DNA of 9,653 bases, from assembly GCA_027074135.1 (NCBI GenBank), contig JALTDM010000144.1, positions 1 through 9,653 of the forward strand. The letters run 5' to 3'. Below the pieces are notes generated by a model. The model saw only the letters and a list, made by a program, of their open reading frames with translations. It had not been told where the DNA came from and made no database searches. The position numbers were made by a program, and so were the translations under genes. Positions within the stretch are counted from its first letter, which is position 1, and every line of letters starts with the position of its first letter. Positions 1 to 7,568 of the stretch are shown here, in pieces. Origin of the DNA: Bacteroidales bacterium. Lineage in GTDB: Bacteria > Bacteroidota > Bacteroidia > Bacteroidales > JALTDM01.

Positions 1-476
1 TGAAAAAGCAACACATAGACATAGAAGTTGAATCCTATAATAGTTTTGAGGAACTGCCCGAAGATGAACAAGAATTAATAAAAATGGCGGAAGAAGCTGC
101 AAAAAATGCTTATGCTAAATATTCTCATTTTTTTGTAGGAGCTGCAGTAAAATTGGTTAACGGAGAAATAATTACAGGAAATAACCAAGAAAATAATGCT
201 TATCCCTCAGGGTTGTGTGCCGAAAGAGTCGCTCTTTTTTATGCAAATGCCAAATATCCGGATGTGCCTGTAACAAAAATGGCAATCGTAGCTATTTATA
301 AAGATGATATACTTAAAGAACCAGTGGCACCTTGTGGTGCGTGCCGTCAAGTTATGTTAGAAACAGAAGTACGTTTCAATACACCTATACGTACTATTTT
401 GGTTGGTAAAAACAAGATATTGGCAATGAATGATATAAAATCTATGTTGCCGTTGTCTTTTAATTTTGATTTTTGA
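1..476 (+). CDS. cdd: Cytidine deaminase, lacking only the first base of its start codon
   Basis: Zinc enzyme that hydrolyses cytidine and deoxycytidine to uridine and deoxyuridine in pyrimidine salvage; cytoplasmic. The reading frame is open from base 3, and bases 1-2 are TG followed by AAA AAG, so the true start is most likely an ATG whose A lies just outside the window. That gives 158 residues, a normal length for Bacteroidetes tetrameric cytidine deaminases. With that numbering, N62 and E64 form the NxE nucleoside-binding motif. C73 with E75 (GLCAER) and C112/C115 (PCGAC) form the zinc site, and E75 is the catalytic proton shuttle. The internal ATG at 84 would remove a conserved-looking acidic N-terminal segment and is not preferred. 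The stop at 474-476 abuts or overlaps the next gene, suggesting co-transcription. All key residues are present, so it should be functional. The family call is very secure. Confidence 0.96.
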   Translation, partial: KKQHIDIEVESYNSFEELPEDEQELIKMAEEAAKNAYAKYSHFFVGAAVKLVNGEIITGNNQENNAYPSGLCAERVALFYANAKYPDVPVTKMAIVAIYKDDILKEPVAPCGACRQVMLETEVRFNTPIRTILVGKNKILAMNDIKSMLPLSFNFDF

Positions 477-480
477 TTTT

Positions 481-1398
481 GTGGTATTAAGGATTAAAAT
501 ATTCTTTTTGCTGTTTTTTACAGGTCTTACTGTATTTTCTCAAAAAGGACCCGGTATTGATTTTGTCCGTTCGGGTGAGGATAGTTTGGTTGTTTTATTT
601 AAGCAGTTGTATAAACGAAATGGTCCTAAATATGTGTTGAACGACTACCAAAAGGCAAGAGTTAACAGTGAGATAGATTCGTTATTTAGTGAAGTTTTGT
701 TAAAGAACGAATCGTTTGATTATGGCTTCCCGAAGTTGAAAAAGGTTATTTCTGTCTTGATGTCACGTAATGAATTGGTGAAAATTTATATATGGGATAC
801 ACGGAATGATGATTATACACATACTTATAATGGTTTTTTGCAATATTATTATAAAAAGAAAAAAAAGGTTTTAACTTTTCGATTGCACGACTTTTCGGAT
901 TCAATTACCGATCCTCAAAAGGTGCGATTGGATTATAAACATTGGTATGGGAATCTTGTTTACCAAATAGTACAGAAAAAATACAGGGGAAAAATTTATT
1001 ATACTTTAATAGGTTGGGACGAAAATAATTTGCTAACATCAAAAAAGGTGATTGATGTGCTTTATTTTACTGGAAGTGGGAGACCGAAATTCGGGAAAAG
1101 GATATTTGTTGTTGGTCGTAAAAAATATATGAGATTGATTTTTGAATATTCAGCAAAGGTTGCTATGGTTTTGCATTACGACAAGCGTTATGATATGATT
1201 GTGATGGATCACTTGTCACCTTCCAAGAAAATTTATACAGGGTTGTATCAATTTTACGGACCAGACTTTACTTACGATGGGCTTAAGTTTAAAAAAGGTA
1301 AGTGGTATCTTATAGAAAATATTCAAGTAAATAATCCGAGGAGACAAGGTATAAGAGAAAATGATCGAGGAAAACCACAATTGCCGATTGTAAGGTGA
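481..1398 (+). CDS. Conserved secreted protein of unknown function, Bacteroidetes type
   Basis: I do not know a function for this protein. Starting at GTG 481 gives 305 residues with a clear Sec signal peptide: positive residues R4 and K6, a hydrophobic core, and a likely cut after S20 (VFS|Q). A Gln after the cut is common in Bacteroidetes exported proteins. There is no lipobox cysteine. A TTG at 466 could extend it by five residues and overlap cdd by 11 bp, but it adds an Asp in front of the signal core, so GTG 481 is preferred. The mature part is rich in Lys, Tyr and aromatic residues. Distinctive blocks are HWYG (about residue 154), a YYTLIGWDENN block (near 178), an IFEYSAK block (near 220) and YQFYGPDFTYDG (near 257). 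From memory, these resemble a family of uncharacterised Bacteroidetes proteins of 300-350 residues; a search is needed to confirm. It probably acts in the periplasm or envelope and is translated in coupling with cdd. Confidence 0.8.
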   Translation: MVLRIKIFFLLFFTGLTVFSQKGPGIDFVRSGEDSLVVLFKQLYKRNGPKYVLNDYQKARVNSEIDSLFSEVLLKNESFDYGFPKLKKVISVLMSRNELVKIYIWDTRNDDYTHTYNGFLQYYYKKKKKVLTFRLHDFSDSITDPQKVRLDYKHWYGNLVYQIVQKKYRGKIYYTLIGWDENNLLTSKKVIDVLYFTGSGRPKFGKRIFVVGRKKYMRLIFEYSAKVAMVLHYDKRYDMIVMDHLSPSKKIYTGLYQFYGPDFTYDGLKFKKGKWYLIENIQVNNPRRQGIRENDRGKPQLPIVR

Positions 1399-1560
1399 AA
1401 TTAATAATTTACGAATTTGTTCAGATATTAAAGAATAATTTATCGCATCTAATAGCTCTTTTGTATCATAAGATTATTATTTGTTAAAAAGATTTCCTCT
1501 ATATCTTCCCATTTAAAAATTAACAAATTAGAAAATTGCAATATTCTCGTATTTCCCCTC

Positions 1561-1592
1561 TTTGGCACGATTTTTATTTTGACTTACCTTTG
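1561..1592 (+). promoter_or_regulatory. Bacteroidetes-type promoter of the A2M gene
   Basis: TTTG at 1561-1564 (-33 element) and TACCTTTG at 1585-1592 (-7 element) are separated by 20 nt. This matches the known Bacteroidetes vegetative sigma consensus (TTTG or TTG, about 17-23 nt, TAnnTTTG) at every fixed position. Transcription should begin about 5-8 bases after the -7 box, near 1597-1600. That leaves a leader of only about 10-13 nt before the ATG at 1610. The stretch just before the start is A-rich (GTAAAAAAG) and has no Shine-Dalgarno sequence, as is common in this phylum. Confidence 0.75.
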
Positions 1593-1609
1593 TAAAAAAG
1601 ATTTATGGT

Positions 1610-4600
1610 ATGAGAAACAAACTTCTATCCTTTTTGGTTCTTTTTGGAATTTTTACCGCAATGTCGTTCGACAAGCCCGAAAGCATTAAGGAACTATGGC
1701 AAAAAGTTGAATATAACTTGCAAAGTGCCAGACCTGTAAAGGCTTCAAAAATCCTTGACAAAATTATTGAAATAAGCAAAAAGCAAGGTCTATCCGTTGA
1801 TTTGATAAAGGCTTACGGCTACAAACGTAAAGTGTCCCGTTGGTTTGACAACCCCAATGACAGCCTTGTCCGTTTTTATGAAACTGAACTTAATACTGCG
1901 ACAAAGCCCGTATCATATTTTTTACATTTTTACCTTGTGGAAGTTTATGCCGATGCTTTTTCCAAATACAGACCGGAAGTATGGCAGTATGATACGCCTG
2001 TCGGTGAAATGCGTTTTTGGAGCATAAAAAGGTATGCCGATTCGGTTTTTGTTCATGCAAAATATATTTATGATTCTTTGAATGAACTAAACAATTTAAA
2101 AATAACAGATTTTAAAAAAGTAATAAATGGTACCTCGCAAGATGTTTACAAAACTTTGGCAGATGTTTTTGTGCCGAAGATAACCGAAAAAATTAGCAAT
2201 ACTTATCTATCGGGAAAATATGCACCTTATTTTACTAGGCAAGGTGATTTTGATGTAAATGTTCTTAATCCTTACGACAAATTCACAAAGTCGGTTGATT
2301 TAAAAGTTCGTTCATTGAATTTCCCGAAACTTGTTAAGGCAATGTATGCCAAGAATTTAATGCTTGCTCAAAAGGATAAAAATTGCAACAGGTTTGCACA
2401 AATTGAATATGACCGTTTAAGTTTTTTCGGTAGTTTTTATATTGGAGACAATGCTACTGAAAAGTTGTTGAGCACTTTGAATTATGATCTGAAAAAACAT
2501 GAAGGTAAAGAATGTTCTGCTGTATTTGCTTATTATTTGGCAAAAGTTTACGATAGCACACCTTATTCAAAAAATGATACAGCCACTCACAAATACCGCT
2601 TCTACAAAGTTAAGGCAGCGAAGTTGTGTAAAACTTATGCAGAGAAATATCCTAAGCATTTTTTTGCAAGCAACTTGAAGCAATTATATCAAAAAATAAC
2701 CGAATCGGTTTCATTATCAGTAGATGCAAGCGATCAGCTTTTACCCGGAAAATCTTTTTTGATAACCGTAAGATATAAAAATCTGAAAGGCTTTACACTT
2801 AAGTATTACAAAGCTAGCAGTAAGTTGTTTTTGGATATAAATTATTCTTACCGCAGCGTTGCGAAACTGGTAAAGAAATTCGGTGAAAAAAATGTGGTGC
2901 GAACCGAAAAAATTACTTTGCCCGGGTTTACAGATTACAGGGAACATACGGTCCAAATAATTCGCAAACCTTTGCCGGCAGGATTTTATTTTGTGAAAAT
3001 TGAAGGTGCAGGCAATCCCGATTTCCTGGTTTTACAAGTCACATCTTTGGGGTATGTTTATTACGAAGTGGAGAATGATAAAAGGGTAATGAGTGTTACA
3101 GATTTGAATAATGGAGAGATTCTCCCCAAAGCACAAGTGAGAGTAATTTCTAAGAATTACAAGGGCAATAAAGAAAAGAACCTCGGCAAAGGCAGCCGCG
3201 TAGATTTGAGCGGTGTCCCCGAATACGGATCAAATTATCTGCTAATTTCTTACAAAAAAGACACTGCAGTTTACAGGCTACTTATGTATTATGGCTCTTA
3301 TGAAGGCAGAATGTCTGTTGAAAAAGACTTTATTTATACCGACAGATACACTTACAAGCCGGGCGAGGTTATTAAGTATGCCGTGGTAAGTGTGCAAGGT
3401 AAAAACCGCAAAAAAAGCATTGTGCCAAATGACAGAATCAAGTTAGTGTTGAGGAACAATTTTGGCAGAACAATTTGGCAAAAAGAACTTGTAACAGGAG
3501 AAAACGGGCTTGTTTCGGGTGAAATACCTTTGCCTGATGATGCCACTCCGGGCTCGTATTATTTGTCGGCAGGTAGAGGCAGCAAAGAAATAAATGTAGA
3601 AGCATACAAATTGCCAAAGTATAAAATTGATTTGAACGACCTTGACAAACCTTATGTAACAGGAGATACGGTTACTGTAAAAGGAAAAATATCCACATAC
3701 TCGGGTATGCCGGTGACGGGTGCAAAGGTAGAGTGGAAAGTTTTCCGCAAAGAAAATTCAATTATCAAGTTTTCGTTTTTTAGCCGCCACGGAATTAAAT
3801 TTCCGGTAATACAAGGAACTGCTACGGCAGAGAGCAACGGTGATTTTACATTTAACTTCCCTGCGAATTACAAAAGTCCAAACGGAATAACGGATTATGA
3901 GGTAAAGGTGAAAATTATCCTTCCATCGGGCGAAACAAGGGAAACAACAAGAAATTATCAAATAGCCGACAAACCTTTCTATCTGTCTTTGAACTCTGCA
4001 GAAATTTTGACAGAGAGTGAGTCGGACAGTGTGTTTATTGATGTGAACACTGTAACTGGTGCAAAAGTTAGCCCCGATTTTATAATAAAGGTGTATAAGC
4101 TGGATATGTACGATGTGCCTTTTGTTAAGGATAAGTGTTACGATTGTGACACAGTAATTTACAGCAAAAAGGATTGGTATGACAAATTACCGTATTATAA
4201 ATATGCGGATGAAAAATCAAAACCGGGCAAACTCGTTTGGGAAGGCAAAACAAATAAAACAGGAATGCACCTACCTCAAACCTTGCAACCCGGCAAATAT
4301 CTGATTGAAGTAATTTCAAAATACAGTGGACATACAATTAAAGCCAAAGAAACGGTTTATTTAACCAAAACAACAGAAGTAAAATCATTGAGCGAAAAGC
4401 CGTTTTACACATTTAATATCAGCAACTTAAAAGGAGGTCTTAAAGGTGGCGAACAAGTGAAAATTCTTGTAGGGAGCGGTGCAAAAAAACAGCATTTCCA
4501 CATTCTCGCCTTTGACGGTAATAAATTGGTGGCAAGTTATGATGGCATAATAGAAGGAAAGCAAAAAATTGTAACTCTCAATGTGCCACAACAGATTGAA

Positions 4601-7507
4601 TATAATTATTCGGTTTATGTTTACACTGTTTTTAACGGAAAGTTTTATTCAAACACTTACCGCTTCTCTAAATATGAGCCATCAGTAAAACTGAAAATTG
4701 AGCACTTGACTGACAAAACGCAGCCGGGTAAAAAAGAAAAAGTTGTTTTGACACTGACAAATGATAAAAACAAACCTTCTAAAGGCTTTTTGATAGCGGC
4801 AATGACGGACAAATCACTCGAAAATTTCGGTTATAATGCTTGGAATACAAGTCTGGGGTGTTTTATGCCGGATTATTATGTGGGAAATTTTTCAAATTCG
4901 CAACTCGATACCAAAACTGCTTATTTAAGCAAGTATCCTGATTTTTACGGTGCCATTTATCAACCTTCTACCGGAGAAATAGAAGGAGAAAGTGCAGGAT
5001 ATTATCCATATTACCGTGGTAGAGAGTTTATGTGTGCACCTGCAAGGAGTGCCAAAAGAGGTAAAAAAGGTATTACAATGGCTGCCGAATCTGAAAGAGA
5101 GCTTGAAAATACACCAAATAATGAAGAAACAAAAGATATAAACGGATATGCCGAATCAAAACCCGTCAAAAAAGATGTAGTAAGACAAAATTTTACTCCT
5201 ACGGCATTTTTCTTTGCAGGATTGTCTTTTGATAAAAACGGAAAAGCGGAATTTTCTTTTGTAGTACCCGATGCTCTTACCACCTGGCATTTCAGGTCAT
5301 TGGCTTATACACCCGATTGGGAAACCGATGTGGCAGAAAAAGATGTATTAAGCAACAAGCCGCTGATGGTTGTAACCGATATGCCGCGTTTTTTGCGTGA
5401 GGGTGACAAAATAGTTTTGCCTGTCGGGGTTTCAAATCTTACGGATAAAACACAAACCGCAAAGGTTGAGTTGAAAATACTAGACGGCATTACAGAAAAG
5501 CAAATCGCTTCGTTTGAAAAAGAAATTAATGTGGGTGCAGGCGAAACAAAAACAGCCTACTTTGAAGTAAGTGCGCCAGAAGGTGCATCGTTGTTGCAAT
5601 ATGTTGCCAAAGCCGGCAACAGTACTTTTACCGATGCCGAAAAAGATTTTATCCCCGTTCTTTCAAACAGGAAACTTGTTACTCAAACTTTGCCGTTTTA
5701 CATAAATAAAAAAGGCAAGAAAACTTTGATATTCAACGAGTTTAATAAGTATTCAAAATCAACTACCGTAAAGAATTTTGCTTATACCGTAGAAGTAACT
5801 TCAAATCCTCTATGGTTTGCAGTACAAGCAATTCCTTATTTGGACAAAGGTGATTACAGATTTTTGGGTGAAGTGAAAGCTGCATTTTTTGCTACCGTTT
5901 CGGGAGATTACATAATAAAAAACAATCCTGCAATAAAGAAAATTTTTGAAAAGTGGAAAAACCTCAAATCAAAAGATGTCTTTTTATCTGCATTGTATAA
6001 AAACAAAGAATTAAAAGATTTTGTTCTGGAAAATACTCCGTGGCTTATTAATGCGGCTGACGAAACCGAACAAAAACGCAGGTTGGGATTGCTTTTTGAG
6101 GTAAACACCGTTTCGTACAAGAAAGATTTGTATATGAAAAAACTTTTGAAGCTTCAAGACAACAACGGGGCGTGGAAGTGGTATAAAGATGCGTATCGCG
6201 GAGGACTTTATTCTACATTGGAAGTAGTGGAAATGTATGGCAAACTCAGAAAAGATTACGGTTATACATTGACAATGCCGGAAATTAAAGCTGTAAAAAG
6301 CGGATTGAAGTATATAGAAAAGGAAGTAACAAAACAATTTGAAGAAATCAAGAAGTACGACAAAGATTACAAGGAACACGATTATTTGAGTTACACTTAC
6401 GAAAAATACTTGCTAATAAGGGCTTTGTGGAATGATTATGATAAAGAAAATTCAGAAGCTGCAAAATATTTTGAATCACAAGCCTTAAAGTTTTGGAGTA
6501 AACACAGCATTTACGAAAGGTCTGTTTTGGGAGAATATTTTGTGTTAGAAAACAAGAAACCTGAACTTGTAAAGAAAATAATTGCCTCAATTAAAGATGT
6601 GGCAAAATACAGCAAAGAATTAGGCAGGTATTGGCAAAACACCGCCAGTTTCGGGTATTATTACAATGCCGGAGTGCTAGGTCATACATCCATATTGCGA
6701 TTCTTTACCGATGCGGGTGTGGACAAAGAATACTTGAATGAAATGAAAATTTGGCTTATCAAGCACAAACAAACCAATATGTGGGAGTCTAACGAAACAA
6801 CCATTGAAGCAGTTGAATTGCTTTTGAGCGACAGGGACAAATTTGATTTGAGCGTAACCGTACCACTGCAAGTTAAAGTTGGTGATGTAAATGTAACAGC
6901 TATTGCCGAAAAGAATGGCAATATAGAGCCTGGCACAGGTTATTATAAGGTTAAGTTTAATGCAAGTAAAATAAAGAAAAATTTTGGCAGAATAGAAGTA
7001 ACAAAGCAAGATGAAAAAAATATAGGTTGGGGTGCTGTTTATTGGCAATATTTCGAAAACTATGATAAAATAGGCAGTGCCGGTAATAAGCTGAAAATCA
7101 GCCGTGAAATATATAAAGTTACAGAAGAAAACGGCAAAAAGACTTACACCAAGGTTGAAAACGGCAAATTGCTGCCGGGTGATAAGATTAAAATAAGGCT
7201 GATTGTAACGTCAGACCGTGATTATGAATTTGTTGCAGTGAGAGATTACCGTCCGTCGGGATTTGAACCTGTCGGTACCAAAAGTTCTTACGGTAGTTAC
7301 AGGCATGCATATTTTTTCAAAGAAGTGTTTGATGAACGCACAGATTTCTATTTCAGGCATATTTCCAAAGGAACAATCTTTCTAGAGTACGAGGCGTATG
7401 TAAAATACAAAGGTGATTTCAGTGGTGGTATTTCCATTGTGCAAAGTTTGTATTCGCCCGAATTCATGTCAAACAGCAAAGGTATAAGGATAATAGTAAA
7501 AAACTGA
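1610..7507 (+). CDS. Secreted alpha-2-macroglobulin family protein without a thioester
   Basis: Large multidomain macroglobulin-like protein of 1965 residues, about the size of other Bacteroidetes A2M-family proteins. Bacterial A2Ms are proposed to guard the envelope by trapping foreign proteases. Residues 1-19 form a Sec signal peptide with no lipobox Cys, so a soluble periplasmic or exported protein is likely. Residues 25-365 look helical. Beta-rich macroglobulin (MG) domains follow from about 368. An MG2-type domain begins near 575 (YTDRYTYKPGE). A low-complexity charged linker spans 1122-1193. The A2M signature domain starts at 1196 (TPTAFFFAGLSF, then PDALTTWHFRSLAYTPD). An alpha-toroid (thioester/complement-like) domain spans about 1400-1740 (NNGAWKWYKD near 1515; KQTNMWESNETTIEAV near 1720). 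The end is an MG10-like domain (DYEFVAVRDYRPSGFEPV, about 1875-1890). The CxEQ thioester motif is missing: the expected site, 1410-1421, reads YLDKGDYRFLGE, and the last of seven cysteines is C1142. Promoter at 1561-1592; it may be co-transcribed with the next gene. Confidence 0.93.
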   Translation: MRNKLLSFLVLFGIFTAMSFDKPESIKELWQKVEYNLQSARPVKASKILDKIIEISKKQGLSVDLIKAYGYKRKVSRWFDNPNDSLVRFYETELNTATKPVSYFLHFYLVEVYADAFSKYRPEVWQYDTPVGEMRFWSIKRYADSVFVHAKYIYDSLNELNNLKITDFKKVINGTSQDVYKTLADVFVPKITEKISNTYLSGKYAPYFTRQGDFDVNVLNPYDKFTKSVDLKVRSLNFPKLVKAMYAKNLMLAQKDKNCNRFAQIEYDRLSFFGSFYIGDNATEKLLSTLNYDLKKHEGKECSAVFAYYLAKVYDSTPYSKNDTATHKYRFYKVKAAKLCKTYAEKYPKHFFASNLKQLYQKITESVSLSVDASDQLLPGKSFLITVRYKNLKGFTLKYYKASSKLFLDINYSYRSVAKLVKKFGEKNVVRTEKITLPGFTDYREHTVQIIRKPLPAGFYFVKIEGAGNPDFLVLQVTSLGYVYYEVENDKRVMSVTDLNNGEILPKAQVRVISKNYKGNKEKNLGKGSRVDLSGVPEYGSNYLLISYKKDTAVYRLLMYYGSYEGRMSVEKDFIYTDRYTYKPGEVIKYAVVSVQGKNRKKSIVPNDRIKLVLRNNFGRTIWQKELVTGENGLVSGEIPLPDDATPGSYYLSAGRGSKEINVEAYKLPKYKIDLNDLDKPYVTGDTVTVKGKISTYSGMPVTGAKVEWKVFRKENSIIKFSFFSRHGIKFPVIQGTATAESNGDFTFNFPANYKSPNGITDYEVKVKIILPSGETRETTRNYQIADKPFYLSLNSAEILTESESDSVFIDVNTVTGAKVSPDFIIKVYKLDMYDVPFVKDKCYDCDTVIYSKKDWYDKLPYYKYADEKSKPGKLVWEGKTNKTGMHLPQTLQPGKYLIEVISKYSGHTIKAKETVYLTKTTEVKSLSEKPFYTFNISNLKGGLKGGEQVKILVGSGAKKQHFHILAFDGNKLVASYDGIIEGKQKIVTLNVPQQIEYNYSVYVYTVFNGKFYSNTYRFSKYEPSVKLKIEHLTDKTQPGKKEKVVLTLTNDKNKPSKGFLIAAMTDKSLENFGYNAWNTSLGCFMPDYYVGNFSNSQLDTKTAYLSKYPDFYGAIYQPSTGEIEGESAGYYPYYRGREFMCAPARSAKRGKKGITMAAESERELENTPNNEETKDINGYAESKPVKKDVVRQNFTPTAFFFAGLSFDKNGKAEFSFVVPDALTTWHFRSLAYTPDWETDVAEKDVLSNKPLMVVTDMPRFLREGDKIVLPVGVSNLTDKTQTAKVELKILDGITEKQIASFEKEINVGAGETKTAYFEVSAPEGASLLQYVAKAGNSTFTDAEKDFIPVLSNRKLVTQTLPFYINKKGKKTLIFNEFNKYSKSTTVKNFAYTVEVTSNPLWFAVQAIPYLDKGDYRFLGEVKAAFFATVSGDYIIKNNPAIKKIFEKWKNLKSKDVFLSALYKNKELKDFVLENTPWLINAADETEQKRRLGLLFEVNTVSYKKDLYMKKLLKLQDNNGAWKWYKDAYRGGLYSTLEVVEMYGKLRKDYGYTLTMPEIKAVKSGLKYIEKEVTKQFEEIKKYDKDYKEHDYLSYTYEKYLLIRALWNDYDKENSEAAKYFESQALKFWSKHSIYERSVLGEYFVLENKKPELVKKIIASIKDVAKYSKELGRYWQNTASFGYYYNAGVLGHTSILRFFTDAGVDKEYLNEMKIWLIKHKQTNMWESNETTIEAVELLLSDRDKFDLSVTVPLQVKVGDVNVTAIAEKNGNIEPGTGYYKVKFNASKIKKNFGRIEVTKQDEKNIGWGAVYWQYFENYDKIGSAGNKLKISREIYKVTEENGKKTYTKVENGKLLPGDKIKIRLIVTSDRDYEFVAVRDYRPSGFEPVGTKSSYGSYRHAYFFKEVFDERTDFYFRHISKGTIFLEYEAYVKYKGDFSGGISIVQSLYSPEFMSNSKGIRIIVKN
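4973..5188 (+). other. Bait-like charged linker region of the A2M protein
   Basis: Residues 1122-1193, directly before the A2M signature domain. The segment starts Gly/Glu/Tyr-rich, holds the last cysteine (C1142), then a basic patch (ARSAKRGKKG), then an acidic, Asn-rich stretch (ESERELENTPNNEETKD). It contrasts with the beta-rich domains on either side and looks disordered. In A2Ms the protease-cleaved bait region lies just before this domain. Calling it a bait region is inference from position and composition; it could also be a plain interdomain linker. Confidence 0.5.
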
Positions 7508-7539
7508 TAAATGTCATTTTTTTATTATTTATAATACCT

Positions 7540-7547
7540 TTTATTTG
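7540..7547 (+). promoter_or_regulatory. Weak candidate -7 element before the FN3-repeat gene
   Basis: TTTATTTG matches TAnnTTTG at five of six fixed positions and would place the transcript start about 15 nt before the ATG at 7569. No TTTG or TTG lies 19-21 nt upstream; the bases there read ATTT. It may be a weak internal promoter, or nothing. Since no terminator is visible between 7507 and 7569, read-through from the A2M gene is the simpler view. Confidence 0.25.
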
Positions 7548-7568
7548 TCTTTAAAAAATCTAAAAACT

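Noticed and set aside
84..86. ATG as start of cytidine deaminase
   Set aside because: The frame is open upstream to base 3 with conserved-type N-terminal sequence, and TG at bases 1-2 fits an ATG cut by the window edge.
1479..1528. 9-bp inverted repeat ATTTGTTAA / TTAACAAAT with a 32-nt spacer, as terminator or operator after the secreted unknown
   Set aside because: The stem is all weak pairs but one, the spacer is long and no T-run follows; expected by chance in AT-rich DNA.
4431..4437. AAGGAGG resembling a strong Shine-Dalgarno site
   Set aside because: It lies inside the A2M coding frame (Lys-Gly-Gly codons), no start codon or plausible gene follows, and this phylum rarely relies on such sites.
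5011..7048. Several open frames of 60-123 codons on the strand opposite the A2M gene
   Set aside because: They are antisense shadows of a well-supported coding frame and show no recognisable domains.
7509..7520. AAATG-T-CATTT palindrome followed by Ts after the A2M stop as a terminator
   Set aside because: The possible stem is only four weak pairs around a three-base loop; too unstable to terminate.
7545..7568. TTG start eight codons upstream of the FN3-repeat gene
   Set aside because: ATG 7569 gives a standard signal peptide with a basic start, and the extra residues overlap the only candidate -7 promoter box.
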